This document shows positions 1 to 11,962 of a DNA stretch of 64,000 nucleotides, one piece after another. Source of the stretch: Sialis fuliginosa (taxonomy: Eukaryota > Arthropoda > Insecta > Megaloptera > Sialidae). The translations under genes and the position numbers were made by a program. The DNA is taken from positions 8,910,993 to 8,974,992 of the forward strand of contig OY540814.1 of the NCBI GenBank assembly GCA_961205875.1. Direction: 5' to 3'. Position 1 is the stretch's first letter, and every line of letters begins with the position of its first letter. The notes below the pieces were generated by a model. It saw only the letters and a program-made list of their open reading frames with translations, did not search any database and was not told where the DNA came from.

Positions 1-26
1 GTGTATACTAAATGTCAACGTTTAAT

Positions 27-370
27 CAGTGGCGTTGCTAGAGGGGGGGGGGGGGGGGTCCACCACGGGTGACACTCTCAAAGAGTTGACACATGTTAAA
101 AAATAATGCATATTTATCTACTTTCTTGGTTATTTAAATCTTCCAAAGGGGTAAAATGTGTAAGAAATTGACCCAATCGACTTTTTTTTGGTCATTAAAA
201 GTCTATAAAGGGGTGATAATCATCTAATTTATTTAAATATTTTTTCTTTCATTAAAAATTCACAGGGAGTGACACCCACTCAATGTGCAAAAAATAGAAC
301 ATATTGATTGGGGGGGGGGGGGCACTCCCGAATTTTGCCCCAGATGTGCCTCCCCTTAGCGATACCACTG
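27..370. mobile_element. hAT-type MITE with poly-G tracts
   Basis: Termini CAGTGGCGTTGCTA and TAGCGATACCACTG are near-inverse. The flanks CGTTTAAT (19-26) and CCCTTAAT (371-378) resemble a decayed 8-bp target duplication. Two long G runs sit just inside the ends (from 42 and from 310). There is no coding capacity. Confidence 0.6.
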
Positions 371-470
371 CCCTTAATCAGATACAATGAAAACATTTGT
401 GTGACCGTACGTATAGGTGGATTAAAGGTTAATATTCAAGCTGATAGATATTATATATTTATATAAAACA

Positions 471-724
471 CTAGTGCCTGGTATTATCAACTAATTTAAA
501 GCTCCTTTAGCGCTAAATGCTCCTTTAACCTAAATTTTGTATATTCCAAATGTGATTTAAACAATATTTAGGCTCAATGAAAAATGTACATACTCGTAAT
601 ATGCGTTGTAAAAACATAGTGCAGAAAATTAAAAATCCATTTAGTTAAATGTATTATGCTTGGTTCTGTTAATAATATGACAGTTAGTTAAAGGAGCATT
701 TAGTTAAACTTAATAGTACCAGGC
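471..724. mobile_element. Short MITE with GCCTGGTA termini
   Basis: GCCTGGTATTAT near 476 and ATAGTACCAGGC ending near 724 are inverse. Just inside, AAGCTCCTTTAG and AAAGGAGCATTTAG continue the inverted symmetry. The target duplication is not clear, so the superfamily is open. Confidence 0.5.
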
Positions 725-727
725 GAA

Positions 728-1053
728 AGTCTGTCTGTCTGTCCATTAGTGTGCTTATCACTCGAGAACCACTTATCTGATTTACGTGTTTTTTTTAAAT
801 TCATAGATAATGTTCTCTCCCCAGGTTTTAGTATGTATTTTGATACACATTAGGTAACATAAGGAATAAGCAGTGACGATAATAGTAAATTAAGTCGGAA
901 AAAGTCTTAAAAATCTCGGCTCCTATGCAAGATACCCGTACCCCTGTGGTATTTTTCCTGCTGGATCTAATGAAACTAATTACAACCCTTTATACGTGAC
1001 AGGGGGTGAAATATTAACTCCTGTGCGAAGCCGGGGCAGGTCATCTAGTCTTT
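728..1053 (+). repeat. Dispersed repeat family D (copy 1)
   Basis: The sequence runs from a GTCTGTCTGTCTGTC block through CTCGGCTCCTATGC and AATTACAACCC to GTGACAGGGGGTGAAAT, ending in a GC-rich stretch and CATCTAG. The same order recurs in part at 15838-15935 and 63731-64000, and inverted near 21880-21960. The CTAG-type 3' end suggests a Helitron- or LINE-like element; the class is not settled. Confidence 0.55.
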
Positions 1054-1214
1054 TATAAAAGAAACTAGCTAAAATTGCATTTTCTTTAAAAAAATTTGAC
1101 TATTTACTACTATTCTGTAATGTCGATTACATTAATTTAATATTGCATATTATTTACATACTTAAATTTTTTTAAATTATTATTAATTTAAATAAATTTA
1201 TTTTTTTGTCTAAC

Positions 1215-4200
1215 CTTCATGTAGCTGCTTAATTAATTTATTTCGGTCTGATTCTCTTTCTTTTTGAACACGTGCAAGTACATTATCGAATTTATTAACT
1301 TCTACAGCTAAATCCGTGAGTAACTACAACAAAAACATATACAGAAATAATAATCACAAAAACATTGTTCACATACTTTTTGTTTATCCTGTCTAATTGC
1401 GTTTTGCAGTTCAATTTCTTTACTTTGAAGCATTTCATTATATTTTTCAATTTCTATTAATTCTTGACGTCTTTGATCCTGTAAAATGAAGTTTTCATAA
1501 CAAAAGCATTCATACGTCTTTAATTATTTTCGTTACTTATATGTACATAATATTTACAACTGTACAATAATGGTATGAAATTTCATAAAACATGGTTCCT
1601 CAAGCGCTTTTCTGTGTTGAGTTAGTTTAATTTGTTAATTGATCAGGGCCGTAACTACCAGTAACTAGAGGCCCTGGGGCAGCAACTGATCGAGGGGCCC
1701 CTTATAAAATTTTTTTTGAACAATTTTCAAATTTTAATTATTGATATTTATGGTAAACAATTAAAATTACACCAGTAAATAAATTTTTTAATAAAAACAA
1801 ACAATAATTTCTCATCGAGCTGCATAAAAATCGATTATAGTGGAGTCATATTAGCGAAAATTTTTGTATCTTGTTGAAAAAACTACCATTTTTACGGTTT
1901 TTTTTGTACGTTTTTTTTAAATTGAATTTTCTTTGTTATGAATTTCCCTTATAAAACTAAATATTTAAAAAAAATTATAATTTTATTACATAACCTAAAA
2001 AAACAGTATGTACTTAGCATAGGCTGACCATTTTTTTGAGAAGGCAATGCGGGACTGTTTTTTTCGGGGGGGGGGGGGACAAATGAAAGACTTTTTTAAA
2101 ATTATTATTAATAAAGAATAACAAATGTTATATTGCAAATTCATAACAAGAACTTATATTTTATTTATAATTCACGATTGTCATTTTCGTTATTTTTAAA
2201 TTCACTACCATAGATGACGTATAATTTTTAAATAAAATTTGCAACAATTACTTTTTTTTAATCTGCTATGTTAATTTTATGTGAATTTTATTATATTACC
2301 TACATTTACTGAATTAATAGAGTTTTTTTAATTGTTAACATACCTATTTCAGTAGTAAAAATGTAAAAAAAGTATTCAAAATGCGGGACATTTTGCGGGA
2401 CATTAATGATGCGGGACAATGGGTCAAAATGCGGGACTGTCCCGCAAAATGCGGGACGAATAGTCACCCTAACTTAGCATAGACATAGAGAATGGGCAGC
2501 GCATTTTACATTAACACAATGGTGTAACATCTGTTCAAAAGGTGAGAGAGAGATGCAGTGTAGTTTGGAATATATCTATCTCTTTTTCTAAGAATCTGAT
2601 TGGTAGCTTACTATAGTTCAGGGTAGTATTTCTGTCCGATATATTTTTGTATATCTATCTTGTGATTTTTGTGCAATAATTTTTTAAAGATATTAAAATT
2701 GGTTAAAAAATTCGAAACTTATATTATTTAGAAATTAATAATAATTGATTCTTTTTTTAAATAAAAAAACGTTAATTATTTTAACCTCTTTATATAATAT
2801 TCGGGACCAAGAATGAAATAGCTACACTCCTGTTTAAAAAAAGGACAAGTATATTCCAAACCTGTTTCTATCTCTTTCTTTTGACACGGCTCTGTGTTCG
2901 TGTCAGATGCGTGGTCCATTCTCTATGTCTATGGTACTTAACACTTTTTTTACAATGACCAATAATATAGTATGTAAATCGATTTTAATTAAAAAAAAAA
3001 CCTTTTTCTTGTAGATTTTTTATGTACTATTTGATGGCGCTAACAATAAAAAATGTTTTAAAAATCTAATTCAAAATCTAGTTTTTGTTTTTGAAAAATT
3101 TTCTCCGTGTTGAATCAAAATGAATTTAACTCAAAACTTTTTTAATCCGATTTCGTAAAAAATTACCTTCCTTGTTAGGGGGCCCCCTAAGTTCGGGGGC
3201 ACCGCCCTGGTGGTAGTTACGGCCTTGTAATTGATTCAGGATTGTAATTTGTATGAATAAGTATGTGATGAATGTCAATGTAATAGCTCGAAGACCCTTG
3301 TTTAAGAACTTAAATGAACTTATATATTAAGAAATTGTTGATGATATACCAAGAGCAAATAAAAGAAAAAGTACAGATAAATGGAAACATCCAATATCGT
3401 GTTGATTTAAACCGAAGATTGCATATATGTATGCAATCTTCGATAATTTATAAATTAAAAAAGAAAACACATTCAAGTTTATTGATTAAAACACATATAC
3501 ACAGACACACGGTGAATTTTCTTTTCAGAGAAAAAAGCTAACATGCCTTTAATCTTTCAAGTTGTAAAACTTTTTCCTAAAAAAAGATTAAAAATGTATA
3601 TAATACAACAGCGATTTTTGTAATAAAACTATATAAAATACCTGTAATATTGAGGAGTCTAGAATTTGGTCTTCAAAAATTTTGTGTGTTGACGTACTGC
3701 AGGCAGGTGTATAAGTAATTCCACAATCTGTAAATTAAATTTTACTAATTGCATTTCATATCCTGAAGTAAAATGTAATGTTATAAAAGCTAATACTACA
3801 TGGGCTGAAAAGTCTTTAGCCTGACATACAGATGGTAACATAAACAAAAAATCCTTATGCTTCCCATAGAGAATACAATACTGTCGACACTTCATGTACT
3901 TTTGTTCAAGTTACAGCCTTCGAAGTGACGCTACTTTTATTATTTTTTTAATCATGAAAAAAAGTGAATTTCGTGTTTTGATTAAACATTGTTTTTTGAT
4001 GGGAAAAAATACCGCCCAAACAAAGGAATGGCTTGATAAGTGTTGATAAGTCTGCCCCAGCTAATTCAACCGTAAAATATTGGCTTGTTGAGTTTTGACG
4101 TGATCGTACGAGCACAAATGATACACTATGTTCAGAAAGGCCAAATGAGGCAGTTACTACAGAAAACAGAAAAATTAGTGAAATTGTGTTGTAAAGGAAC

Positions 4201-5954
4201 ATGTGATCATATTCTTCATGAATGTTTATATATGAAAAATCTTTGCGCGCGATGGGTATTAAAAATGCTGTTTCACCAAGACAATACACCACCTCACAAA
4301 ATATTCACGTTATGACCGATAAATTGAAAGAATTGCGCTATGAATTAGTTCCGCATCCACCGTATTGTTCTGACCTGGCCCCCAGCGACTACTAACTTTT
4401 TCTGAAATTGAAAATGTGGCTTTTTTTTCTAATGAAGAGGTCGAGTTAGAAACAAACACCTATTTTGAGGGACTTGACACAAAACACTATAAGACCAGTA
4501 TCAAAATGTTAGAGGACCATTGGAACAAGTGCATTACTCTAGATCAGCGGTTCTTAAACTTATGTAGTCTAGAGACCCTCTTTTGAACAATTATTTCTCA
4601 GGGACCTCCTCCTGCAGGTGTTATTTTAAGAAAATTTTAAAACTGCAAGACTTTATTTTTTGCTGCACACTGACAAGACTTGCCTCCCTGACAGAAAAAC
4701 AAAGGTCGTTAGATACTAATTAATCACTGATAAATAGAAATGTAAAAGTACTTTAATTTACGCCAAACATGTTTCACGGACCCCCGGGGGTTGCGCCCCT
4801 AGTTTAAGGACCGTTGCTCTAGATAGAAATTATGTCGAATAAGAAATTTTTCATTAAAAAAAATCGTTTTTTCATTGTTAGGCCAAAAACTTTTCAGCCC
4901 ATGTGTTAAATAACTGTGGTATAATTAATGTTGGTTAATGGTCTAACTATACGAGGGTACATAGAGCTAGTTTAACCTCTTATTTAATACATTGACTGCT
5001 GCGCTCATCTTATTATTTTTATGATTGATATACTTTTAATTCTACACACCAACCAAAAGATTCTGATAATCCTATTGAAAACCATTTTAAGTGAGCAATG
5101 CTCACATTCAAGCGTACAGAAATTTGAAAACAAATGTATATATAATAATAGGGTACTCATAGCAGTCAACATATTAAGTGAAAACATACAAACAATACAC
5201 ATTTATTTTGTTTTAATTTGTCTACATACCATTTGAAATAAATTGAATCACAGAAGATGCTCCCTCAGAACATATTTCTTTAGGTGGGTATATAAAATTT
5301 TCACTATCAAGTTGAAGGTTTTGTAAATTTATTAATTTATGCATTGACTTTGGTAAATTTTTTAATTGTGCATTTCCACCTAAGCATAATATCTCTAATT
5401 GTACCAAATCTCCAATAGTATCTGGTAAATAACTAAGTTTATTATTTGAAATATTGAGAATTTTTAAATTAGATAAACTAGTGATTGAATTGGGAAGCTT
5501 TTTGAGTAAATTATCTTTAATATTTAATTCCTGTAAACAAACAAATTAAAAATTAGTATAGATGGGTATATGTAAAGAATTGTAATGTACTCACCTTAAG
5601 ACTAGATAATTCGTCTATATCTTCTGGTAATCGACTAAATCTATTATTACGTAAATCAAGCATATATAAGTTTTTTAGGTCTGACAGTGATCCTCCACTA
5701 CTTAAACTTTCTAGTCGATTATCACCAAGCAAAAGACTTTGTTTTAAGAAAACTCGGCAAAGTGAATATATTCCTTGAGGTACAGATTTCAATGCACAGT
5801 CACTTAAATCAAAAATTGGTTCCGGTGTTTCTCTTGCCTATAATAACCGTTAATTACTAACTAAATATAAATTAAGTAGAAAGAAATTACTTACTAAATA
5901 TAATTTATGTTCTAAGCGAGCTTTATAATCAACTTTTTTGTTGCTTTTTGACAT
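1215..5954 (-). CDS. LRSAM1: LRSAM1-like E3 ubiquitin ligase, N-terminal part (six exons, 3' end outside window)
   Basis: Exons, read on the minus strand: 5954-5895, 5837-5595, 5530-5230, 3727-3642, 1478-1377, 1323-1215. All borders are GT-AG and all phases join, giving about 300 residues. Residues 1-20 (MSKSNKKVDYKARLEHKLYL) are a basic start resembling the head of LRSAM1. Residues 21-200 are LRRs of the LxxLxLxxNxLxxLP type, closing with YPPKEICSEGASSVIQF, very close to the end of the LRSAM1 LRR domain. Exons 5 and 6 encode a charged coiled coil (EIEKYNEMLQSKE; LARVQKERESDRNKL). In known LRSAM1 the remainder is more coiled coil, a SAM domain, a PTAP motif and a C-terminal RING that ubiquitinates TSG101; none of that is in the window. 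The ATG at 5954 is the first in frame. The last donor (G|GTTAGA) is weak. The two large introns carry transposons but the exons are intact. Identification rests on recalled family similarity, not a search. Confidence 0.86.
2020..2471. mobile_element. hAT-type MITE nested in the 1644-3227 element
   Basis: Ends TAGGCTGACCA and TAGTCACCCTA are inverse with two mismatches. ACTTAGCA flanks both sides exactly (2012-2019, 2472-2479). Subterminal copies of ATGCGGGAC occur at both ends and in opposite directions on the right. There is no coding capacity. Confidence 0.82.
2480..2931. mobile_element. MITE with TAGACATAGAGAATGG termini
   Basis: TAGACATAGAGAATGG at the left and CCATTCTCTATGTCTA at the right are perfect inverses about 450 bp apart. 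Terminal TA on each side is compatible with a mariner/Tc1-type TA duplication. It abuts the right target duplication of the 2020-2471 element. Confidence 0.65.
3799..4903 (+). pseudogene. Broken mariner transposon (transposase remnant) in an LRSAM1 intron
   Basis: Inverted ends CATGGGCTGAAAAGTC and ACTTTTCAGCCCATG lie at 3799 and 4903; the left flank is TA and the right TG (decayed). From 3955 the plus strand reads a mariner transposase N-terminus (EFRVLIKHCFLMGKN, then RTSTNDT and RPNEAVTTENRK), but with stop codons and a large internal deletion. The C-terminal catalytic part is recognisable (LFHQDNTPPHK, then LVPHPPYCSDLAPSDY, which carries the mariner D34D context). An 8-bp-TSD MITE has inserted near the end. 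It cannot make transposase. Confidence 0.9.
4545..4816. mobile_element. hAT-type MITE inserted in the mariner remnant
   Basis: Ends CAGCGGTTCTTAAACTT and AGTTTAAGGACCGTTG are inverse, and CTCTAGAT flanks both sides exactly (4537-4544, 4817-4824). The insertion splits the mariner C-terminal coding remnant, so it is younger than that mariner copy. Confidence 0.87.
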
Positions 5955-6615
5955 TATTAGAATAATACGCATATATTAGATTATAATAGATTATGAGTAA
6001 AACTACATCACAGAATTATCTAGATTATCAATTAATTAAATATAATTTTTTTATGTTGACTGGCGTTTCAATTAAAATAGTTCTTTCTATATTTTATTTG
6101 TCGTATTGCAATCGGGTGCGGTTTCCATCCTTTCCTTTATTCATTATTGTTTATTTTTACGTTTGAGTATACTAAACACACGTTTGCATATATGGGAGTG
6201 ATTTCAAGGGTGATATTCTTAATTTGTAATATACATTAATAAAAATTGATTAATATCAATTTTAAAATCACAAATAATTACTCAAATTCCATAGGATGTA
6301 AGTATTTTAAAGCAACAAACTGTATAAAAGTAAACTTGATATTTATAAAATATTTAAATTTATGACTGAATTTCCTATTGTTCTGTTTAAATAAAAAAAT
6401 ATAAATACACCAATTTAAGAATACTATCCACTGTATGGATAAAAAGTCAATATGTAGCTGCATTCGTACGACAACATTGACAGCATTGATAACTGTTGGC
6501 ATACGTGTATGCAACTGTTACGCAGTTGTATTTAAAAATGTGGTAAAATATGCACTAGCAGCTTTTACAAAGTTATAAATAATCTGTGTACATAATAAAA
6601 TCAAGAGTTGTTAAT
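5955..6615. promoter_or_regulatory. Probable bidirectional promoter region between LRSAM1 and SRPRB
   Basis: The start codons of the two divergent genes are 661 bp apart. The interval must hold both 5' UTRs and the start sites, unless there are upstream non-coding exons. No clear TATA box or initiator stands out in this AT-rich DNA. A 78-codon frame at 6278-6514 on the minus strand has no recognisable motif and is not annotated. Shared regulation is inference from the arrangement only. Confidence 0.5.
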
Positions 6616-7423
6616 ATGGAAAATTTAGAAATTTTGATTGCAGTTGCGGTTATTGCAATTACTTGTTGTAAGTAGTATTTTGTTAATATACAATCAATGT
6701 ACTTATAGGTTATGTTTTTAGTGTTAATTTTATTCTACTTAAAAAAGAAAAGCAGTAGACGAGCTGTGTTATTGATGGGATTAAGTGATTCAGGAAAAAC
6801 ACTTATATTTTCTAAAATTATCTACAATAAGTATATCCAGACGCATACATCTATGAAAGAAAATGTCGCTGATTATGCTATTGGAAACGTATGTTTTAAT
6901 TTTACACTAATATAAACCATTAGAATGTAATAAAAATAATATTTTTCAGCACGTGTTAAAATTGGTTGATGTTCCTGGTTATGAACGACTTCGTTTAAAA
7001 TATTTCGATCAATATAAAAATGTTGCAAAAGGTTTAGTTTTTGTTATAGATTCTGCGACTGTTCAGAAAGATGTAAAAGATGTGGCTGAATTTTTATATA
7101 CTATTTTGTCTGATGATGGATTAAACACCAAGAACATACTTATTTTGTGTAATAAACAAGATATAATGTCTGCAAAAGGAAGTGGTCTTATCCGCAATTT
7201 ATTGGAAAAAGAATTAAACACAGTTCTTGGTACAAAGGCAAATCAGTTGGAAGCTGTAAACTCACAGGGTCGCTCAAAAAATGCTTTGGATAAATTAGGA
7301 AATGAATTTAGTTTTTCTGCATTACGCCCTGTTGTTGATTTTGGAGAATGCACTGCTTATGACCCAGATTCAGAAAATCATGATCTCTCTCATTTGGAAA
7401 AATGGTTGGAATCAATTGCATAA
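6616..7423 (+). CDS. SRPRB: Signal recognition particle receptor subunit beta (complete, three exons)
   Basis: Exons 6616-6667, 6722-6888 and 6950-7423 join in phase to 230 codons plus TAA, close to the usual size of the family. The protein is a membrane-anchored small GTPase of the ER that holds SRP receptor alpha and helps dock ribosome-nascent chain complexes at the translocon. Residues 5-27 form the N-terminal transmembrane anchor, followed by KKKSSRR on the cytosolic side. The P-loop is GLSDSGKT (G1), DVPGYE is the switch II DxPG motif (G3), and NKQD is the guanine-specificity motif (G4). VFVIDSA, DVAEFLYTIL and the final HLEKWLESIA match the family strongly. The ATG at 6616 is supported because it gives the short luminal start and anchor expected. 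The exon-2 acceptor is TTTTAG at 6716-6721. All GTPase motifs are intact, so the gene looks functional. Confidence 0.95.
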
Positions 7424-7504
7424 ATATTCAAGATAACACTTATCATGCATTTAAAACTAACAGTAATTTTACATAATTGTATACACTGTATACTATGATA
7501 CATA

Positions 7505-7510
7505 AATAAA
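7505..7510 (+). terminator. Poly(A) signal of SRPRB
   Basis: AATAAA lies about 80 bp after the SRPRB stop codon and is followed by a T-rich stretch. It is the first canonical hexamer downstream, so it is the likely cleavage signal. Confidence 0.6.
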
Positions 7511-8511
7511 GCATGCTTTTTATATTCTTTTTGATTAGTAAATGTTATTTTTATTCTTCCAGTTATATTCATTTTTATAAAATCAATTTAACATATATAG
7601 TATAAATATATTACACAATTTTAACATTAAAAAATATTTGTTTCAAATATATAAGTTGTAATTGAATTTTTAATTAAATTTTGAAGTACAAATGTTTATT
7701 ATATTGCTGTATGTTTAAAATAAGATATTCTTAGAAACAATATAATTGTGTATTCAAGTCAATATTTAAACTATATTTTAGGTATAATAGTAAAGATAAT
7801 TAGTAATGATTGTATAATTTTCAAATTCCCGCAATTTTAGTTCCTGCGTGGTTACTGCCATCTTTGAAAAAAATAAAAAAATAAATATAGAGAAATCTGT
7901 AAATATGGTTTTTATCTATAATAATGAAGAATGCCGATAAAATCGGACTCTTGAATACCTTTTTGCTAACGTTAAAGAAAATCAATGTGAATAAAGTAAA
8001 TGATAAACGATTGGTAGTTTATAACGATTAACAACTTTGTATTTAAGCAATTACATGTAAATGAGTTTCAATAATCAATATTATGTTCAAAATATGATTA
8101 ATGAACAAAAAAAAAACAGTAATTCCCGTTGGAATATTTAGTAAATCTTGGTAAAGGCAATGCATCAACCCATTGTTAGGCCTAGAATTAGTAGGTGGAA
8201 CTGTAATTAGGGCAAACTTTAAAGCCTATAATGTTTCATCCAGAGCAAGGGGTATTACATACAAATACTCTAAAAGCTAAGTTGCTAGTACACTCAATGG
8301 AGGCAGTGACAACGTATAAACTTCACATCCATTGTACTTGAGATTTACGTGGGGCAAAATCTAAATGAGGAACAGGGACTGAATTTAAATAATTTCTCTT
8401 ATTATTAAATTATTTGAAAGCATTCTCTCAAATATGATATTGTGTTTCAATATATAAGGTTTTAGTTAATATTACAGACGTAAAGGTGCTTTCAGAGGAT
8501 GAGGTTTTTTA
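7511..8511. other. Intergenic DNA downstream of SRPRB, nothing recognised
   Basis: AT-rich sequence without long frames or obvious repeats. A stretch at 8120-8390 is less AT-rich and non-repetitive but shows no codon pattern or splice-bounded frame I can defend. Confidence 0.5.
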
Positions 8512-8515
8512 TTAA

Positions 8516-9350
8516 AGGGTTACATCTAATCGTGGCTACGGAAAATTAAACTTTTTTTAGGGATTTTTTTAGAATATTAAAAAAGCAATCAAATGAAATT
8601 CTAGGGGTTTATTGTATATGTCTCAAAACATACAATTTAAAAAAAAATGAAATAAGAAAATGGTGACTTTAGCGTTGTCACACTGACAATGAGTGCATCT
8701 TTTTTGTTATGTGCTCCACTGCGGAAAATAGAACATCTATGGATCAACATCCAGAACAAAAACATTTTTTCTCGTTATTTACACGTGTTTTCCCATCGAA
8801 GTACACACAATTATTACAAAATATCAATTTTTGCAAATTTTGTATCACTTTGAACAAAAAAATGCGTTTTTGACTAATAAAACGACCTGGCTTATAAAAA
8901 CTATAAATGTTGACCAACCTTAAAAATCTTGTGTACTTCGATATAAAATATATCTAAGAAGTTACAGTCGATCGGATGGAAAATGGCCAAGATAAGTTTT
9001 CCGCAGTTTTTAAAAACGTGATTTCGATAAAAATGAGTTTAAAGTTTGAAAACTGTTTTACTACATGCAAACGTCGACTTTTTTTCGAGATTACGTCGGT
9101 TTGGCGGTTTTCGGTAGCTATTTTACTTCTGGTTTGGCTTGAGACCGAATTACGGCGCCCCTTTACATTACTATATACTCATTATTACTCATTTTGCACC
9201 ACTTTCACTATCTAGCAGGTTGTTCAGGCACTGTTAAAACTGAGCTCTAAAAATTAAAAAAATTTTTTTGCTTATAATTCTATTTGAATATCATTTTTAA
9301 GATGTTTATACAAATTGTCAAAAATTAATGAATACATTAGATGTAACCCC
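8516..9350. mobile_element. piggyBac-type MITE with TTAA target sites
   Basis: TTAA at 8512-8515 and 9351-9354 flank inverse ends AGGGTTACATCTAAT and ATTAGATGTAACCCC. TTAA target use plus the terminal symmetry point to a piggyBac-related non-autonomous element. The 79-codon frame within it (8976-9215) shows no transposase motif. Confidence 0.72.
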
Positions 9351-9354
9351 TTAA

Positions 9355-11960
9355 ATATTGTTTCGGTATTAACTATGAGAATTAACGAAGTGTTTTTTTT
9401 TCGAAGAAAATGTCTTAATTTATAATAAGTATATTAATGTTCGTAATTATTAATTATAAAAAAATTAAAGAAACTTGTTTCTTGTAAAATCTTTCAACGG
9501 GGTATCAAAATATTATGACGGTTCTATGACGTTTATTTATGATAAACGCATGTATAGAAAAAACTGTATTAAAACGGCGGGGTTCTATTAAAAAATATCT
9601 TGTACGGTCAGAACCAACAACTGTGTTTTAGTAAATTAAAGTACGATTGATCTAAATTCCAAAGTAAATCCAATATAACTTGATACCCAGTTTAAAGTGT
9701 TTGCATTTGTTTGCTAGTTTTAAAATATATTTATATAAAATATGTATGTGCGTATGAAAATTGTCGAGTCCTGCCCTGATCACCACGATGGTTTTATAAT
9801 AATGAAGGGATAATATAGTATATATAAACGCAAAGATAAACGTGAGATTAAATGTACTTAAAAGTTAGTTTTAAGATTTATGTGTGTTAGTAAAATTAAA
9901 ATGACCACATTTAAAATTAGACTGAAACCTTAGAATTTGTGTAATTCCTGTCGAATATAGAATTAATTATACTAACTTTTAATTAGAAAATTAATTATAC
10001 ATACGCACGCATTTATAAATTTAATTTTAGGTAAATAATGCGAAACCATATTAATATATTAATTCATATAACGATATTATTAATAATATAAAAGTTTTTC
10101 AAAAGTCTAGTATTTAGCACTTTTTAACGTTTTTTAAATAGGAGGGGGTATATTTAATTATTATTTTCCATTTTTAGAAAGGTCGCATTATGACTGCTAT
10201 ATTTATAGTAGACATATTTTTTTATTGTAAAATGTATTTGGTTAAGATCGTAGTCAATCTGTTTCTTCTTTTGGTCAAATATAAAATATTATATATATAT
10301 ACACATGATGGCAAATAACTGAAATTACAAAACATAAATAAAACCACTGAAATGCGAATAAAAATAAGAGGGTATGTTGAGCGATAGCAGACAGCTGAAA
10401 CATGACATTTGTTTATATCGGAGCTGCGAGTGCAATCTTTAGAGCCAAATGCACCAGAGTATCTCTAGCTAGACTCTTAGATAAATGATATGAAGCTTTC
10501 TTTGACGTAGACTGAGTACGTATGCACACTCAAGGAGATCCAGGGAATTTATTTTATTTTACTTGTATGTCTGCGGTACTATTCTGACACTATATTGTCT
10601 ACTCCTTGACTCGGTCCATTATTTATGGTTAGAGAATTTGTATGATATTAACCACAGCTATGCCATTGTTTTACACAGACACGAAATTTACAGGTATTCA
10701 CTGTTGTTTAATATGAATTGTGTTTGTTATGTTGTTTTATAATTATGTTAGTTCAACTAACGCATTGAGTGCAGATTACTCTTGACTTTGTAACTTATAT
10801 TACTGTGGATTACATAACTTTTGTAAGTAAGTACAAGTATATTATGTTCTTAATTTGTTGATGATTGTTCTTTTTGTAATATACCTATATGGTACATGAT
10901 TATTCATATACATGTAAAGTGTTATTATATAAGTAGCATCAACACAGTTTTGGTAAATTGTTTCACGTTTTAATTTAACCCCGGCTCATAGATATAACAG
11001 ATTTTTTATAAAAAAATAGTGGTGGATAGTGTTAGATATGTGTTCTTTTCAGTGACTCTTTATTTTATTTTATTTATTTTTTATTATTTATTTTACGCTG
11101 ACGTTTGTGCTGGTGATGTTTTTGAAAAAAAAATATATACGACTATACGTATTATTTATAGGTACTTAATTAATATATTTTACGTTTTAAATATTATTTT
11201 GTGGTTTTTTTCATTTTTGTTGACTTTTAAAATAATAAATAATACAATTAAACTTTCATTGCTTCATGTTTCGTACTTTTATTAGTTAATATTTTGATAA
11301 TCCTTAAAATTTCAAATTGCCTTTCAAAAATGGTATAAATATGATAAATGCTAACACTAATATAGGCGCTACCATGATAAAAGCAGTGAGAATTTATATT
11401 TTTGTCGCCTGAACGCTAACAGTTTTTTTGCCGTCCCAGAAAAATGATCCTGTTTTTTTTTTGCCACCTGTATAAAATCTGCATCATCTTTATAAATTTT
11501 TATAAATTACCTTTTTTATCGTTATTGGGAAATTCGCCACTGGTTAAATGTTATTTAAAAGCAGAATGTGCAGAAAAAAATCGTATATTAATTTAAAAAA
11601 TAATACCTATTTAATGGTATTATAACTGCATTTTGTAGTTAAATATAGATAATAACATATGTATAAATAATAATAACAAACTAATCCCACATCAAAATAT
11701 AAGCAGGTAGAAAAACATGCATGGATATTAAACAATGCTTTTATACCTTTGATTAATGAAATAGTGCAATATTAAAATATGTATTGTACACTACCTACTC
11801 GCAAAATATTAATAATATATACATTTGCGAACTATCCGCACTATATATTGATTTCCACTATTTATTGTCAAATTATTACCTATATTACAATATTTTCAAC
11901 ATACAGGAAAACAAGAAATATTTTTACACTTATACCAGGAAGTCTATAATAATAAATAAA
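9355..11960. other. AT-rich intergenic DNA with one less AT-rich island
   Basis: No gene is supported. An 88-codon frame at 11019-11285 is an artefact of T-rich sequence. The stretch 10375-10640 is more GC-balanced and non-repetitive and could be a regulatory region or an undetected non-coding exon, but no direct evidence is visible. Confidence 0.4.
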
Positions 11961-11962
11961 AT

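Larger units (their letters stand above)
1644..3227. mobile_element. hAT-type non-autonomous element with 8-bp TSD, in an LRSAM1 intron
   Basis: Terminal repeats CAGGGCCGTAACTACCA and TGGTAGTTACGGCCTTG are inverse with one mismatch. The flanks are identical TAATTGAT (1636-1643, 3228-3235), the 8-bp duplication of hAT transposons. GGGGCCCC-rich subterminal blocks lie at both ends. No transposase frame was found. Two further elements are nested inside, so this is the oldest of the three. Confidence 0.85.

Noticed and set aside
3659..3895. 78-codon minus-strand frame
   Set aside because: It mixes the true LRSAM1 exon 3727-3642 in the wrong frame with the intron and the mariner end; the spliced exon uses another frame that joins both neighbours in phase.
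6278..6514. 78-codon frame between LRSAM1 and SRPRB
   Set aside because: It has no domain and lies in AT-rich promoter sequence; such lengths arise by chance here.
7390..7572. Minus-strand frame overlapping the SRPRB 3' end
   Set aside because: It is a shadow of SRPRB coding sequence and its AT-rich 3' UTR.
11019..11285. 88-codon hydrophobic frame
   Set aside because: It is driven by T-rich sequence (F, I, L, Y codons) and has no motif, splice context or conservation evidence.
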